Notes: generated from the sequence alone by a model not told the origin. Numbered from the stretch's first letter, positions 1-10,949 are shown. The stretch is DNA of 64,000 nucleotides from Gilliamella sp. ESL0441 (GCF_019469185.1 NZ_CP048264.1:1674001-1738000), one strand, 5' to 3'. Program-made: numbers and translations.

Positions 1-201
1 AAAACTGAAGCTGAAAAATATAAGAAACTATTGCAGAAACCACTTATTTGTAATCATACCATTGACGAATGTGAATCGATGAAAGAGCCTTATACATTAG
101 TAACTAATGGGCATTTCGTTTTTATACTTTATACCAAAGCCGAAATGTTTAAAGAGTATATAGAAAGATACGCAAAAGTTTTACAACATCTTCCTATGTA
201 A
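1..201 (+). CDS. C-terminal end of an unidentified protein (partial)
   Basis: An open frame enters the window at base 1 and stops at TAA 199-201, leaving 66 residues. The tail is charged and aromatic and ends in KVLQHLPM. No start codon or domain is visible and I do not recognise the family. It precedes ycbX on the same strand with a gap of about 96 bases. Frame continuity is the only evidence. Confidence 0.5.
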   Translation, partial: KTEAEKYKKLLQKPLICNHTIDECESMKEPYTLVTNGHFVFILYTKAEMFKEYIERYAKVLQHLPM

Positions 202-297
202 TGATTCAATTATTTATAGGTATAATGTCTAGTGTCTATATATTAGGGTGAATTCAGTTTACAATTAAGATCACGATTACTCATCATTGAATTTATT

Positions 298-1407
298 ATG
301 ATCACTGTCAGTCAATTATTTATCTATCCGATTAAATCGCTTGCAGGTATTCCCCTAAATATGTCAAATGTCATTGAAGGGGGATTCGAATATGATCGTG
401 TATTGATGATTAGTGAACCTGACGGAACATTTATCACCGCAAGACAATTTCCTGAGCTTTTAAAACTAAAAACATCCATTGTTGATAACAATATTCTTGT
501 TTCAACGCCTCATAATGAATCAATCACAATTAAATTTGATGAATTTACTGAAAGTAATGAACCAACTGAAGTTTGGGGTAATCATTTTACCTCTCACATT
601 GCACCTATCAGAATTAATCAATTTTTTAGCCATATTTTACAAAAGGATGTGCAATTACGTTGGATCGGTACCAACTTAACCAGACGGACTAAACGATATC
701 CTCAAACTGCGGTGAGCTTTGCAGATGGCTATCCTTATCTATTATTAAATGAAGCTTCGTTCAATTATTTACAACAAAGATGTTCGGAAAAGCTTGATAT
801 TCAGCAGTTTCGTAGCAACATCATCATACAAGGTGCCCTTCCTTTTGCCGAAGATGGCTGGAAAACCATCAAAATCGGCAATGTAATCTTTGATATCGTT
901 AAACCGTGTAGTCGCTGTGTGCTTACCACTTTTAATATTGATACAGCAAAGCCGTTAGCAAATAATGAACCCCTCAATACGCTCCGCTATTTTCGTAGTG
1001 ATGAGCAAGAGGCAATAGATTTTGGTATGAATATGATTGCGCGTAATTTCGGCTCGATATCAATTGATGATCCTGTCGAGATATTAGAACGACAACCAGC
1101 AAAAAAATATATTGAATTTTTTCCTAAAGATAATCAATTAAACCATGAACAATGTAATATTACTTTTGAGGGCAACACATTCAAAGGAAATCAGCAACAA
1201 ACTATTCTAGAACAACTGGAACAACATAATATTGCTATCCCTTATTCCTGCAGAGTTGGAATCTGTGGTAAATGTGCAGTGGTATTGAAAGCAGGAAAAG
1301 TAGCGCCTCTCACTCAATCTGCAATAAAACACAACCACCATATTTTAGCTTGTAGTTGTGTACCTAAAGGTGATATCAACATTGAATTAGTAAAACAATC
1401 CAAATAA
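298..1407 (+). CDS. ycbX: YcbX-like MOSC / 2Fe-2S ferredoxin protein
   Basis: The 369-residue product has the YcbX layout: an N-terminal MOSC beta-barrel domain (about residues 1-120), a MOSC domain to about 265, and a C-terminal plant-type ferredoxin domain. The MOSC region carries the motif KPCSRC (Cys204, Cys207), the expected molybdenum-ligand or sulfur-carrying region. The ferredoxin cysteines are C318, C323 and C326 (C-x4-C-x2-C), with C352 or C354 as the fourth ligand. In E. coli YcbX is a molybdo-enzyme that detoxifies N-hydroxylated bases and drugs, and it has the same length. It converges on zapC, its neighbour in E. coli too, which supports orthology. Confidence 0.9.
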   Translation: MITVSQLFIYPIKSLAGIPLNMSNVIEGGFEYDRVLMISEPDGTFITARQFPELLKLKTSIVDNNILVSTPHNESITIKFDEFTESNEPTEVWGNHFTSHIAPIRINQFFSHILQKDVQLRWIGTNLTRRTKRYPQTAVSFADGYPYLLLNEASFNYLQQRCSEKLDIQQFRSNIIIQGALPFAEDGWKTIKIGNVIFDIVKPCSRCVLTTFNIDTAKPLANNEPLNTLRYFRSDEQEAIDFGMNMIARNFGSISIDDPVEILERQPAKKYIEFFPKDNQLNHEQCNITFEGNTFKGNQQQTILEQLEQHNIAIPYSCRVGICGKCAVVLKAGKVAPLTQSAIKHNHHILACSCVPKGDINIELVKQSK

Positions 1408-1538
1408 TCATTGATTAAACCTGTTTAAAATGCGTTTTAACTTACACTATGTTGTGAACAACAAAGTCAAATCATCATAGATTAAAATTGAATTTACCTA
1501 TTACTGATTTAAAATTCGAAAGTTTGGAATAAAATTGT

Positions 1539-2108
1539 CTAAGAAATGGCTTCTAACTTAAGGTCTGTCAACGAACTCTCATCCATTACATTTTTTTGTA
1601 TTGGTGCTAGTCTATCATTCATTACTTTAATTGCTTCTGAAAAGTAAAATGTTTTATTCATTGCGACAAAAGTAGGTTGAGCAATAATACACAGTGAAGC
1701 ATTTTCACCCGCTTCAACAACTAATAAAAAAACCCGTTGCCCCCCCTCTTGCATATTGACTTCAACGATGTCCGCTAATTTAGGACTATATAACATAGGT
1801 TGTTGACAAAAATACCAACTTTTTGGCATTTGAGGTTTAATGAAATTGGCAGCAACAATGGCATTAATGGATAATTCAATCTTTTGCGAGTCTGTTAATG
1901 CTAATATTTGGCAACTATCATAAAATTGATAATAGGATGTCGCATCACTCACTGAAAATGGAAATTCCTTGAAAACATCGGGAATTAGCATTTTACTGGA
2001 ATAGCATGAACGAAATAACATATCGTTTGATACTTCAAGCATCAAACTATCATATTGATTATCAAAATACCAACGCCAACAATCTGTTGGTCGAAAAGCA
2101 ATTTTCAT
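1539..2108 (-). CDS. zapC: Cell division protein ZapC
   Basis: The 189-residue protein has the ZapC signatures: an N-terminal W-R-W-Y/F-D stretch, MLFRS, KML-P-D, and the block KPQMPKSWYF around residue 95. ZapC is a cytoplasmic FtsZ-bundling factor at the Z-ring. It is slightly longer than the E. coli protein (about 180). The start at 2108 has GGAGGG about 12 bases upstream, which is long spacing but the N-terminus fits the family. It faces ycbX tail to tail, as expected for the ycbX/zapC neighbourhood. Identification rests on recall of the family sequence. Confidence 0.85.
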   Translation of the reverse strand: MKIAFRPTDCWRWYFDNQYDSLMLEVSNDMLFRSCYSSKMLIPDVFKEFPFSVSDATSYYQFYDSCQILALTDSQKIELSINAIVAANFIKPQMPKSWYFCQQPMLYSPKLADIVEVNMQEGGQRVFLLVVEAGENASLCIIAQPTFVAMNKTFYFSEAIKVMNDRLAPIQKNVMDESSLTDLKLEAIS

Positions 2109-2362
2109 TGATATGTTATCCCTCCATTAAATTAAAAAATTACATAAAAGATAACATAATTTAGGTAAAAAATAAATAAAAAAGTAAAATAAAATTTATT
2201 TAATTATTTAATTTTTAAACATTTTAAAGATCTTTATTAAGGATCCAAATGATCTAAGTTAGATCCTTTTTTTGATCTTTAGATCCAAAGTGCTGACATT
2301 AAAATTTATCATTTAATATTAATTAAATAGATTTAAGTCCCATATTGATTTTTTGACATAAA
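2109..2362. other. Intergenic region with a cluster of six GATC sites
   Basis: This gap lies upstream of zapC and downstream of ilvC and contains no gene. It holds six GATC tetramers at 2229, 2242, 2251, 2262, 2274 and 2282, spaced 8-13 bases apart. Two of them form the perfect inverted repeat GATCTAA-G-TTAGATC (2251-2265). A larger stem AAGGATC / GATCCTT (2239-2245 with 2262-2268) is followed by Ts and could act as a plus-strand terminator, although no plus-strand gene precedes it. The rest is AT-rich and probably carries the zapC promoter. Confidence 0.5.
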
Positions 2363-2386
2363 AAAAGGTGCAAATAAGCACCTTTT
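2363..2386 (-). terminator. Rho-independent terminator of ilvC
   Basis: AAAAGGTGC (2363-2371) pairs with GCACCTTTT (2378-2386) across a six-base loop. Read on the minus strand it ends in a run of seven T residues, about 25 bases after the ilvC stop. Confidence 0.8.
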
Positions 2387-2410
2387 AATATAGCTAATAA
2401 TGACGGCTTA

Positions 2411-3889
2411 TTAGCTAGCAACATTAATTCTCTTCATATCCGTCATATAACTACGTAATTTTCGACCTATAATCTCAATTGGGTGATGACGAATTTCGTC
2501 ATTGACATCACGTAATTGCGCATTATCAACGCTACCTTCAGGGATCGCTTTACCAAGATCGCCTGATTGTAACATCGGCATAAATTTTTCTTTTAATAAT
2601 GGGATGGCGGCATTAGCAAAAAGATAATTACCATATTCAGCAGTATCAGATATTACCACATTCATTTCATATAAACGCTTACGAGCAATCGTATTAGCAA
2701 TTAAAGGAAGTTCATGTAATGATTCATAATAAGCTGATTCTGGTAAAATACCTGACTCAAGCATGGTTTCAAATGCAAGTTCTACTCCTGCTTTAACCAT
2801 TGCAACCATCACAACCCCTTGATCAAAGTAGGCTTGCTCATCAATTTTACCTTGATATTCAGCCGCTTTTTCAAAGGCTGTTTCACCCGTTTCTTTACGC
2901 CATTTTAATAAGTTCGCATCATCATTTGCCCAGTCTTTCATCATGGTTGCTGAAAACTCACCCGAAATAATATCATCCATATGTTTACGATAAAGATCGG
3001 TCATGATCACCTTTAATTCTTTAGCTAACGCATTAGCGCGTAATTTAGCTGGATTCGACAAGCGATCCATCATTAATGTAATACCACCTTGTTTCAATGC
3101 TTCAGTAATGGTTTCCCAACCAAACTGTAGCAATTTACACGCATAAGCAGGATCAACACCATCTGCCACAAGTTTATCAAAACAAAGCAATGACCCTGTT
3201 TGCAGCATACCGCAAAGGATCGTTTGTTCACCCATAAGATCAGATTTAACTTCAGCAACAAATGAAGACTGTAAAACACCGGCACGATGCCCACCGGTTG
3301 CTGCCGCCCATGCTTTAGCGATCGCCAAACCTTCACCTTTTGGATCATTTTCAGGGTGAACGGCGATCAGAGTTGGAACACCAAATCCTCGTTTATACTC
3401 TTCACGTACCTCGGTACCCGGACACTTCGGCGCAACCATAACAACTGTGATATCAGGACGAATTTTTTCGCCAACTTCAACAATATTAAAACCATGAGAA
3501 TAACCTAAAGCGGCTCCCTGTTTCATCAATGGTTGTACAGCTTTTACTACCGCTGAGTGTTGTTTGTCGGGTGTTAAATTAATCACTAAATCAGCAGTAG
3601 GAATTAACTCTTCATAACTGCCTACTTTAAACCCATTTTCAGTTGCTTTTTTCCATGAAGGACGCTTTTCTGCAATCGCTTCTTTGCGTAAAGCATAGGC
3701 AATATCAAGTCCTGAATCTCGCATATTTAAACCTTGATTCAGACCTTGCGCACCACATCCTACTATTACAATTTTTTTACCCTTTAAAAAATCGGCTTCC
3801 GATGCAAATTCATCACGAGCCATAAAACGGCATTGACCAAGTTGGTGTAATTTTTCACGCAAATTCAGAGTATTAAAATAGTTTGACAT
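2411..3889 (-). CDS. ilvC: Ketol-acid reductoisomerase (NADP+), long class II form
   Basis: IlvC converts acetolactate or acetohydroxybutyrate to the dihydroxy acids in valine, leucine and isoleucine synthesis. The 492-residue length and the opening [14 protein letters not shown] match the long enterobacterial form (about 491). The Rossmann motif GCGAQG follows around residue 45, and two IlvC C-terminal domains complete it. An in-frame ATG-like start exists further upstream, but 3889 is preferred because GGAG lies just 5' and the protein start aligns with family. It stands alone, with no ilvY beside it; the divergent neighbour is yhdT-panF. Substrate continuity links it to ilvGMEDA at 35-41 kb. 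Confidence 0.96.
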   Translation of the reverse strand: MSNYFNTLNLREKLHQLGQCRFMARDEFASEADFLKGKKIVIVGCGAQGLNQGLNMRDSGLDIAYALRKEAIAEKRPSWKKATENGFKVGSYEELIPTADLVINLTPDKQHSAVVKAVQPLMKQGAALGYSHGFNIVEVGEKIRPDITVVMVAPKCPGTEVREEYKRGFGVPTLIAVHPENDPKGEGLAIAKAWAAATGGHRAGVLQSSFVAEVKSDLMGEQTILCGMLQTGSLLCFDKLVADGVDPAYACKLLQFGWETITEALKQGGITLMMDRLSNPAKLRANALAKELKVIMTDLYRKHMDDIISGEFSATMMKDWANDDANLLKWRKETGETAFEKAAEYQGKIDEQAYFDQGVVMVAMVKAGVELAFETMLESGILPESAYYESLHELPLIANTIARKRLYEMNVVISDTAEYGNYLFANAAIPLLKEKFMPMLQSGDLGKAIPEGSVDNAQLRDVNDEIRHHPIEIIGRKLRSYMTDMKRINVAS

Positions 3890-4066
3890 TAGGATCTCCA
3901 TTAATTTATTTGTCATAATCGAATTGTCCAACACTATAACTGAATTTAATTATTGCGAAAATTGATATATTTAAAAAATTATATTGCATAAAATGCAATA
4001 TACTTGCTAAATGTAATGCTTTCTTTTACTCTAAGCCACTATTTAATTATTGATAAATTATTCAAT

Positions 4067-4303
4067 ATGGATACACGATATAAGCAAGCAAATAAAGAAG
4101 CTAAGCTTTCACTGTTATTAACAATTATTTATCTTCTTGGCTGGATTGTTTGTGCTTACGGCGCTAGCGATAAAACTGGCTTTTTGGGTCTTCCATTATG
4201 GTTTGAATTATCCTGCATTATGGTACCTGTCGGGTTCATTTTATTATGCTGGGTCGTTGTAAAATTTCATTTCAAAAACATCTCATTAGAACAAACTAAG
4301 TGA
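4067..4303 (+). CDS. yhdT: YhdT family small membrane protein
   Basis: A 78-residue protein with two hydrophobic helices (about residues 15-35 and 45-68), beginning MDTRYKQANKEAK. It matches E. coli YhdT in length and in the conserved WFE block. The start at 4067 is chosen over an upstream in-frame ATG at 4004 because the family begins at MDTR. It ends 7 bases before panF, and the yhdT-panF-prmA-dusB-fis order is as in enterics. It is an inner-membrane protein whose role is unknown and presumably linked to PanF. Confidence 0.85.
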   Translation: MDTRYKQANKEAKLSLLLTIIYLLGWIVCAYGASDKTGFLGLPLWFELSCIMVPVGFILLCWVVVKFHFKNISLEQTK

Positions 4304-4310
4304 TCAAAAA

Positions 4311-5762
4311 ATGCATTTAGATATTATATTACCGCTAGTCATCTATCTTATTTTTGTGTTTGCCCTATCTATTTATGCTTATGTTAAACGCAAAAAAGTC
4401 AATCAATTTACCGATTACTTTATTGGTAATCGAACAATGGGGGGATTTTTGCTCGCCATGACGCTGGCGGCAACTTACATCAGTGCCAGCTCATTTATTG
4501 GTGGCCCTGGTGCTGCTTACAAATTCGGACTGGGTTGGGTTTTGCTGTCTATGATTCAAGTCCCTACTGTCTTGCTATCTCTGGGTATTTTGGGCAAAAA
4601 ATTTGCCATTTTAGCTCGCAAATATAATGCTATCACGTTAAGTGATATGCTTTATGCGCATTATAAAAGTAAGATAATAGTCTGGTTTGCCAGTATAGCT
4701 TTAGTGGTTGCTTTTGTCGGTGCAATGACTGTTCAGTTTGTCGGTGGTGCTCGATTATTAGAATCATCAGTAGGCTTACCTTATAATGTCGGTCTACTTA
4801 TTTTCGGTATTGGTACGGTGATATATACCGCATTTGGTGGATTTCGAGCAAGTATCTTAAACGATGCTTTCCAAGGTTTAGTGATGATCATTGGCTCAAT
4901 ATTACTTTTAACCGCCATTATTTATGCTGGCGGTGGATTAACGGCTATTGTTGAGCGTTTAAAAGAAATCGATCCTGCATTATTAACACCACAAGGCCCT
5001 GGCAATTTTATGGACTTTCCATTTATGGCATCATTCTGGATTTTAGTCTGTTTTGGTGTGGTTGGTTTACCGCATACAGCGGTGCGTTGTATGGCTTATA
5101 AAGACAGTAAAGCAGTACATCGGGGCATCATTATCGGTACGATTGTTGTTACAGTTATTATGTTAACCATGCACCTATCTGGCGCACTTGGGCGAGCAAT
5201 TATTGATGATTTAAGCGTTCCCGATCAAATTGTCCCAACTTTGATTATTAAAGTGATGTCTCCATTAGCTGCAGGTATCTTTTTGGCTGCGCCTCTGGCT
5301 GCAATTATGTCAACTATTAATGCTCAACTGTTACAAGTTTCTTCTGTAATTATAAAAGATCTGTTTTTAAGCATTAAACCTGAAACAAAATGCAGTGATA
5401 AAACACTCACTCGAATATCGGTTGTCATTACCTTTATTTTTGGCGCATTGCTCATTTTAGCAGCTTGGAATCCACCTGATATGATAATTTGGTTAAATTT
5501 GCTTGCTTTTGGTGGTTTAGAAGCGGTATTTTTATGGCCTTTGGTACTTGGCTTATATTGGAAAAAAGCTAATGCAACTGGCGCATTATATTCTATGTTC
5601 GCTGGCGCCATAAGTTATACCCTTTTAGCCGCTTATGACATTAAAATTTATTCTTTCTATCCAATTGTGCCTTCATTAATTATTGGATTGGTTGTTTTTA
5701 TCATTGCCAATAGATTTGGTAACTTAAGGAAAAATTATGCCTTGGATTCAACTCAAAATTAA
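4311..5762 (+). CDS. panF: Sodium/pantothenate symporter
   Basis: PanF imports pantothenate (coenzyme A precursor) with Na+ across the inner membrane. The 483 residues show about 13 hydrophobic helices and SSS-family landmarks: [17 protein letters not shown] near residue 57, [11 protein letters not shown] near 140, and the Na+-site region [18 protein letters not shown] near 330. Length equals E. coli PanF. Its 3' end overlaps prmA by 26 bases, which indicates translational coupling. Confidence 0.95.
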   Translation: MHLDIILPLVIYLIFVFALSIYAYVKRKKVNQFTDYFIGNRTMGGFLLAMTLAATYISASSFIGGPGAAYKFGLGWVLLSMIQVPTVLLSLGILGKKFAILARKYNAITLSDMLYAHYKSKIIVWFASIALVVAFVGAMTVQFVGGARLLESSVGLPYNVGLLIFGIGTVIYTAFGGFRASILNDAFQGLVMIIGSILLLTAIIYAGGGLTAIVERLKEIDPALLTPQGPGNFMDFPFMASFWILVCFGVVGLPHTAVRCMAYKDSKAVHRGIIIGTIVVTVIMLTMHLSGALGRAIIDDLSVPDQIVPTLIIKVMSPLAAGIFLAAPLAAIMSTINAQLLQVSSVIIKDLFLSIKPETKCSDKTLTRISVVITFIFGALLILAAWNPPDMIIWLNLLAFGGLEAVFLWPLVLGLYWKKANATGALYSMFAGAISYTLLAAYDIKIYSFYPIVPSLIIGLVVFIIANRFGNLRKNYALDSTQN

Positions 5763-6603
5763 CACAACAAGTGATCATGCAGAAAAGATAAGTGATCTTT
5801 TGGAAGAATCGGGGGCGCTATCTGTTACTTTTCAAGATACCTATGATACGCCCGTATTTGAACCATTACCCGGGGAAACAAAACTGTGGGGTAATACTGA
5901 TGTTATTGGTTTGTATGATGCTCAAACTGATTTAGACGAATTAAAAGCGATACTAAATCTTGACCAGTATTCTTATAGATTCGAACAATTAGAAGATAAA
6001 GATTGGGAACGTGAATGGATGGATAACTTTCACCCAATGCAATTTGGCAAACGCCTATGGATTTGTCCAAGTTGGCGACCAGTTCCTGATCCTAATGCGA
6101 TCAATGTAATGTTAGATCCCGGCTTAGCTTTTGGAACAGGCACCCACCCTACAACTGCGTTATGCCTTAAATGGCTTGATAGTTTAGACTTAAAAGATAA
6201 ATTAGTAATTGATTACGGTTGTGGTTCTGGGATTCTTGCCATTGCTGCACTAAAACTGGGTGCCAAACGTGTCATTGGCATTGATATTGATCCTCAAGCT
6301 ATTCAAGCTAGCCGAGATAATGCTGAACGTAATCAAGTAAGCAATGATCTTGAGCTTTATCTGGCTAAAGACATACCGGATAATTTACAAGCCGATATTT
6401 TAGTGGCAAATATTTTAGCTGGTCCTTTAAAAGAGCTTGAACCCAATATCAATAATTTAATTAAAGCGAATGGATTACTTGGGTTGTCAGGTATTTTAAC
6501 TTCTCAATCTCAAAGCGTTTATTGTGCTTATCAAGACCATTTTGTTCTTGATCCTGTTGCTGAACAAGAAGAGTGGTGTCGAATCACAGGCAAAAAAAAG
6601 TAA
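5737..6603 (+). CDS. prmA: Ribosomal protein L11 methyltransferase
   Basis: PrmA trimethylates ribosomal protein L11 using S-adenosylmethionine. The 288-residue protein begins MPWIQLKI, has the substrate-binding N-terminal domain, then a class I methyltransferase fold with the SAM loop DYGCGSG near residue 160 and the acidic IDIDPQA after strand 2. The family signature [15 protein letters not shown] is present. The start lies inside the end of panF, with AAGGA just upstream. Confidence 0.95.
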   Translation: MPWIQLKINTTSDHAEKISDLLEESGALSVTFQDTYDTPVFEPLPGETKLWGNTDVIGLYDAQTDLDELKAILNLDQYSYRFEQLEDKDWEREWMDNFHPMQFGKRLWICPSWRPVPDPNAINVMLDPGLAFGTGTHPTTALCLKWLDSLDLKDKLVIDYGCGSGILAIAALKLGAKRVIGIDIDPQAIQASRDNAERNQVSNDLELYLAKDIPDNLQADILVANILAGPLKELEPNINNLIKANGLLGLSGILTSQSQSVYCAYQDHFVLDPVAEQEEWCRITGKKK

Positions 6604-6639
6604 AAAAATGACACTACCCCCTTTTAACTTCGAGAAAAA

Positions 6640-7647
6640 ATGCGTAATATAGCCGACCTTAATTTACTAAGCATTGGTAAAGTTACATTAAGAAATAATT
6701 TAATCGCTGCGCCAATGGCTGGAATTAGTGATAGACCATTTCGAAATCTATGCTATCAGTTTGGTGCTGGCATGACTATTTCCGAAATGTTTTTAGCTAA
6801 TTCAGATGTTTGGCAAACAAAAAAATCAGCTTTGAGGATGGTTTCAACTGATGATATGGGCGTTCGAGCAATTCAACTCGTGGGTTCAGATCCAGATGAA
6901 ATGGCTAAAGCAGCGGAATTTAATGTTAAGCATGGTGCAGAATTGATTGATATCAACATGGGATGCCCTGCTAAAAAAGTCAACAAAAAAATAGCTGGTT
7001 CTGCATTAATGCAGTATCCAGAGCTGATTAAAATGATTTTGCAAAAAGTTGTTGGTGCTGTTGATGTGCCAGTAACATTAAAAATGCGGACTGGATGGGA
7101 TAAAAATCATAGAAATTGCATTGAAATCGCACAAATTGCGCAGGATTGCGGAATAAAGGCGATTACTATTCATGGGCGTACACGTGAATGCCTATTTGAA
7201 GGTAAAGCAGAGTATCATTCAATAAAAGCAGTAAAGGAACAGGTAACTATCCCAGTCATTGCTAATGGTGATATTTGTACCCCTGAACAGGTAAAAGATG
7301 TTTTTCAATATACGCAAGCTGATGGTATAATGATCGGCCGAGCGGCACAAGGGCGACCTTGGATATTTGAAGAAATTGCATTCTATCTAACACATGGAAA
7401 GTTACAAAAAGAAAAGACAGTTGATGAAGTTGAGCAAATCGTATTAACGCACCTTGATGAACTTTATCAATTTTACGGAGAATACAAAGGATTACGGATT
7501 GCCAGAAAGCATGTAAATTGGTATACCAAGAATTATGCTGATAGCGATCAATTTAGGCGCTTATTTAGTGTACTTAGCACCACAAGTGAGCAAGTTAAAA
7601 CACTAAAAGCATTTTTTAGTCAAATTAGAAACAACAAAAAGAGTTAA
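6640..7647 (+). CDS. dusB: tRNA-dihydrouridine synthase B
   Basis: DusB is an FMN enzyme that reduces uridine in the tRNA D-loop. The 335 residues form a TIM barrel with the family motifs [12 protein letters not shown] near the N-terminus, [10 protein letters not shown] with the catalytic cysteine near residue 108, and the FMN-phosphate region IANGDI plus [11 protein letters not shown]. It lies 8 bases upstream of fis, the conserved dusB-fis pairing of gammaproteobacteria. Confidence 0.95.
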   Translation: MRNIADLNLLSIGKVTLRNNLIAAPMAGISDRPFRNLCYQFGAGMTISEMFLANSDVWQTKKSALRMVSTDDMGVRAIQLVGSDPDEMAKAAEFNVKHGAELIDINMGCPAKKVNKKIAGSALMQYPELIKMILQKVVGAVDVPVTLKMRTGWDKNHRNCIEIAQIAQDCGIKAITIHGRTRECLFEGKAEYHSIKAVKEQVTIPVIANGDICTPEQVKDVFQYTQADGIMIGRAAQGRPWIFEEIAFYLTHGKLQKEKTVDEVEQIVLTHLDELYQFYGEYKGLRIARKHVNWYTKNYADSDQFRRLFSVLSTTSEQVKTLKAFFSQIRNNKKS

Positions 7648-7654
7648 GAATACT

Positions 7655-7951
7655 ATGTCAGAACAACGCGTTACAGCTGCAGCACTAAAATTTACAACTG
7701 TAAACTCTCAAGACCAAATAACACAAAAACCTTTGCGAGATTCTGTCAAGCAAGCTTTAAAAAACTATTTATCACAACTTAATGGTGAAGATCCTAATGA
7801 TCTATATGAATTAGTGTTAGCTGAAGTTGAACACCCATTCCTTGATATGGTTATGCAATATACACGTGGAAATCAAACTCGAGCGGCTAATATGCTCGGT
7901 ATTAACCGTGGTACACTACGTAAAAAATTAAAACAATATGGTATGAGTTAA
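7655..7951 (+). CDS. fis: DNA-binding protein Fis
   Basis: Fis is a nucleoid-associated protein that bends DNA and activates rRNA promoters and recombination. The length (98) equals E. coli Fis. The core [13 protein letters not shown] and the C-terminal helix-turn-helix [19 protein letters not shown] are almost identical to it. It is the last gene of the dusB-fis unit and is followed by a strong terminator. Confidence 0.97.
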   Translation: MSEQRVTAAALKFTTVNSQDQITQKPLRDSVKQALKNYLSQLNGEDPNDLYELVLAEVEHPFLDMVMQYTRGNQTRAANMLGINRGTLRKKLKQYGMS

Positions 7952-7983
7952 TCAATAACACATTATGTTTTGTTTTAAGTTTG

Positions 7984-8012
7984 AAAAACGCCTACTTTGC
8001 TAGGCGTTTTTT
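7984..8012. terminator. Bidirectional terminator between fis and rbsR
   Basis: AAAAACGCCTA and TAGGCGTTTTTT form an 11-bp stem with a six-base loop. Both strands end in a T run, so it can serve fis (plus) and the rbs operon (minus), which converge here. Confidence 0.88.
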
Positions 8013-8071
8013 GGTTTTTAAATGAAGATATATTCTTTAAATCATTACATGTTTGAATATCTACAATTAAG

Positions 8072-9064
8072 TTAAGCAGATTGTCGTTTAATTAATTTAG
8101 GTTTTAATTTTATGGTTTGTGGCGATTGTGATGGATTAAGAAAACGATTTAATAACATTTCCACAGCTAATTGTCCAAGTTCTTTTTTGGGTTGATGAAT
8201 CGTTGTTAACGGTGGAGTCATATACTGGGCAATTTCAATATCATCATAACCAATGATAGCAATATCTTTACCCACTTCTAATCCATTTTGGTATAGTGCC
8301 TGATAAGCACCTATAGCCATAGCATCATTACTACAAAATACAGCTTGAGGCAAAATAGGCAGATTTAACAAATTCTGCATTGCTGTTACCCCTGATGCAA
8401 ATTGAAAATCACCTTGAACTTCATAGCCCTCAATAATAGGCAAATTAGCTTCTTTTAATGCGGTACGATATCCTTGTAAACGAAATTGTGCCTGCGTATT
8501 ATTTAATGGGCCTGTTATACAAGCTATGCGTTGATAGTTTTGATCGACCAAGTATTGCATAGCGATGGTCGCCCCATAAAAAGAGTTATCTTGAATTGTA
8601 TCGCAAACATCATTAAAAGGAGACCAATCCATCATTACCATAGGTAATTTGGGATAACGATCAAAAATCTGTTGGGGTATAGATTGTGTTTCGGTACACA
8701 TAGCGAGTAGACCATCAACACGCTTTTGCAATAGATGTTCAAAATTATCGAGCATCCTTTGATGATCCCCTTCCGTATTACATAATATTAAATTATAACC
8801 TCGTTCATAACAGCTATTTTCAACCCCTTTTACAACTTCTGAATAAAAGGGGTTACTGCTTGTTGTTATTAGCATGCCAACGGTGTAAGTTTTATTACTT
8901 TTTAGACTTCTGGCAATTGCTGATGGAATATAATTGAGTTGTTTAATCGCCAACTCAACTTTTTCACGAATACTAGGACTTACATAACGATCGTTATTAA
9001 TAACATGAGACACCGTTGATGTTGAAACTTTTGCAAGATTTGCAATATCTTTCATCGTAGCCAA
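8072..9064 (-). CDS. rbsR: Ribose operon repressor, LacI family
   Basis: The 330-residue protein has a LacI-type helix-turn-helix at its start ([20 protein letters not shown]), a hinge helix near residues 50-58, and a periplasmic-binding-protein-like sugar domain. It closes the rbsDACBKR order known from E. coli, just 12 bases downstream of rbsK, so it is probably co-transcribed and autoregulated. Its likely operator is the palindrome at 13925-13938 upstream of rbsD. Ribose is the expected inducer, inferred from context. Confidence 0.93.
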   Translation of the reverse strand: MATMKDIANLAKVSTSTVSHVINNDRYVSPSIREKVELAIKQLNYIPSAIARSLKSNKTYTVGMLITTSSNPFYSEVVKGVENSCYERGYNLILCNTEGDHQRMLDNFEHLLQKRVDGLLAMCTETQSIPQQIFDRYPKLPMVMMDWSPFNDVCDTIQDNSFYGATIAMQYLVDQNYQRIACITGPLNNTQAQFRLQGYRTALKEANLPIIEGYEVQGDFQFASGVTAMQNLLNLPILPQAVFCSNDAMAIGAYQALYQNGLEVGKDIAIIGYDDIEIAQYMTPPLTTIHQPKKELGQLAVEMLLNRFLNPSQSPQTIKLKPKLIKRQSA

Positions 9065-9076
9065 TTTTTCTTACTC

Positions 9077-10006
9077 TTATAAGTTCTGTAGTCTAAGAAA
9101 ATTATCAACTTCTTCACGAGTAGGCACAGATGTTTGTGCACCAGCTTTCGTCACTGACAATGCGCCTGCTGCATGAGCATACTTGACAGCTTGGTTAAGT
9201 GTTTTTCCTTCCAAAAGAGCAGTCACAAGCATACCATTAAAAGTATCACCAGCACCAATGGTATCAATAGCTTTTACTTGAAATCCAGTAATTAATTCTC
9301 CATTACCAGCACAACTAACCCAAGCACCTTTATCACCTAGGGTAATAATTACTATTTTAACACCTTTATTATGCAAAAAAGACGATGCTTTCTGCGCATC
9401 AAGAATTGTTAAAACTTTTATGCCTGTTAAATATTCAGTTTCTGTTTCATTTGGCGTAATAATGTCTATATTTTTTAGCAAATCATCTGATAGTTGCTTT
9501 GCTGGTGCAGGATTTAAAATAACTTGTGTATGATGCTGTTTTGCTAATTTTGCCGCATGTTCAATTGTTTCTAACGGGGTTTCTAATTGCATTAATATTG
9601 CGTCGGCATTGATAATATCATCCGCAAAATTCAGCAAATATTCTGGCGTCACTGCATTATTTGCACCTGAATAGATAGCTATTTGATTTTCGCCTTCTCC
9701 ATTAACTAAGATTAAAGCAACACCTGTGTTTTCACCATCTATCGTTGTAACAGAATGCGTATTAATATGATCTTCCTTTAACTGTAACTTAACTTTTCTT
9801 CCTAAATCATCATTGCCAACAGCAGCAATAAATTGTACGTTTGCACCTAAACGACCTGCAGCAACAGCTTGATTAGCCCCTTTACCACCAAATGAGATCT
9901 GGTAAGCGGAACCTGTTAAAGTTTCACCTGGTTGTGGAAATGTAGGGACATTTAAAATATGGTCAACGTTAACGCTACCCAGAACAATTAATTTTTTATC
10001 AATCAT
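9077..10006 (-). CDS. rbsK: Ribokinase
   Basis: RbsK phosphorylates ribose to ribose 5-phosphate in the cytoplasm. It is a PfkB-family protein of 309 residues, the same as E. coli. It has the N-terminal GGKGANQAVAAGRLGA signature near residue 40 and the C-terminal catalytic motif DTIGAGDTFNG near residue 255, which includes the catalytic aspartate. The start at 10006 (MIDKKLIVLG) is preferred to an upstream in-frame codon because AGGAAAG precedes it and it matches family. Confidence 0.95.
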   Translation of the reverse strand: MIDKKLIVLGSVNVDHILNVPTFPQPGETLTGSAYQISFGGKGANQAVAAGRLGANVQFIAAVGNDDLGRKVKLQLKEDHINTHSVTTIDGENTGVALILVNGEGENQIAIYSGANNAVTPEYLLNFADDIINADAILMQLETPLETIEHAAKLAKQHHTQVILNPAPAKQLSDDLLKNIDIITPNETETEYLTGIKVLTILDAQKASSFLHNKGVKIVIITLGDKGAWVSCAGNGELITGFQVKAIDTIGAGDTFNGMLVTALLEGKTLNQAVKYAHAAGALSVTKAGAQTSVPTREEVDNFLRLQNL

Positions 10007-10033
10007 CGATTTCTTTCCTATTAAAATAAAAAT

Positions 10034-10053
10034 AGAACGCAAAAATGCGTTCT
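10034..10053 (-). repeat. Stem-loop between rbsB and rbsK
   Basis: AGAACGC (10034-10040) pairs with GCGTTCT (10047-10053). It lies between rbsB and rbsK in the operon, with a weak T stretch on the minus strand. Such hairpins can stabilise the upstream mRNA so that the binding protein is made in excess over the kinase; that role is inferred. Confidence 0.6.
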
Positions 10054-10061
10054 TTAAAAAT

Positions 10062-10949
10062 TTATTTAGTAATAAGCTTTAATTCTACTGGAATTTTTTC
10101 ATCAACTTTTTCACCTTTTAATACTTTATCAGCAACTTCTATCCCAATTGCTCCAATTTTTTCTGGTTGTTGAGCTACTGTTGCTGCTAGTTTACCTTTT
10201 TCTACTGATTTAATACCGTCATCTGTACCATCAAATCCTATAACAAGGATATCATCTCGCCCTGCTGTTTTGATTGCACGTACTGCACCTAATGCCATTT
10301 CATCATTTTCAGCAAATACCGCTTGTACTGACGGATAAGCACTTAACAGATTCTGCATAACATTCATACCTTTAGCACGATCAAAATCTGCAGGTTGTGC
10401 CGTCAATAATGTAAAATTATTTTGTTGTTGTGACTTTATAAAACCTTCACCTCGTTCGCGTGAGGCAGATGTACCCACAATTCCTTGTAATTGAATCACT
10501 TTTGCAGTGGCACCTAATTTTTCAAAAATAAAATCACCAGCCATTTTACCGCCTGCAATATTATCTGAAGCAATATGACTTATCACCTTGCCTTTAATTG
10601 ATGCTCTATCTAATGTGATAACAGGTATCCCTGCTTTATTCGCAGCAAGTACAGCATTACCAACCGCTTCAGAATCTGTTGGGTTGATTAAAATCACTTT
10701 TGCATTTTTAACGATTGTATCTTCGACATTTGCAAGCTCTTTTGCTGGATTGTTTTGTGAATCTAATACAACTAGGTCATAACCTAATTCATTAGCTTTT
10801 TTAACCGCACCGTCTTTTAATGTGACAAAAAAAGGATTATTAAGTGTCGAAACGACTAAAACCATATTTTCTTTTGCCAGAGTTTGGCATGCTAAAGTAA
10901 AACTCAACACAACACCACTAACAGTGGTAATAATTTTTTTCAATTTCAT
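10062..10949 (-). CDS. rbsB: Ribose ABC transporter, periplasmic binding protein
   Basis: A 295-residue secreted protein. Residues 1-25 form a signal peptide ending in TLAKE-type cleavage context, followed by [16 protein letters not shown], the start of mature RbsB. Ligand-site landmarks such as [23 protein letters not shown] and [18 protein letters not shown] match E. coli RbsB. The start at 10949 is chosen over the ATG at 10961 because GGAGA sits 7 bases upstream and overlaps that alternative start. Confidence 0.95.
   Translation of the reverse strand: MKLKKIITTVSGVVLSFTLACQTLAKENMVLVVSTLNNPFFVTLKDGAVKKANELGYDLVVLDSQNNPAKELANVEDTIVKNAKVILINPTDSEAVGNAVLAANKAGIPVITLDRASIKGKVISHIASDNIAGGKMAGDFIFEKLGATAKVIQLQGIVGTSASRERGEGFIKSQQQNNFTLLTAQPADFDRAKGMNVMQNLLSAYPSVQAVFAENDEMALGAVRAIKTAGRDDILVIGFDGTDDGIKSVEKGKLAATVAQQPEKIGAIGIEVADKVLKGEKVDEKIPVELKLITK

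Noticed and set aside
2239..2273. Possible plus-strand terminator AAGGATC/GATCCTT with T run
   Set aside because: No plus-strand gene ends here; the stem is better seen as part of the GATC cluster.
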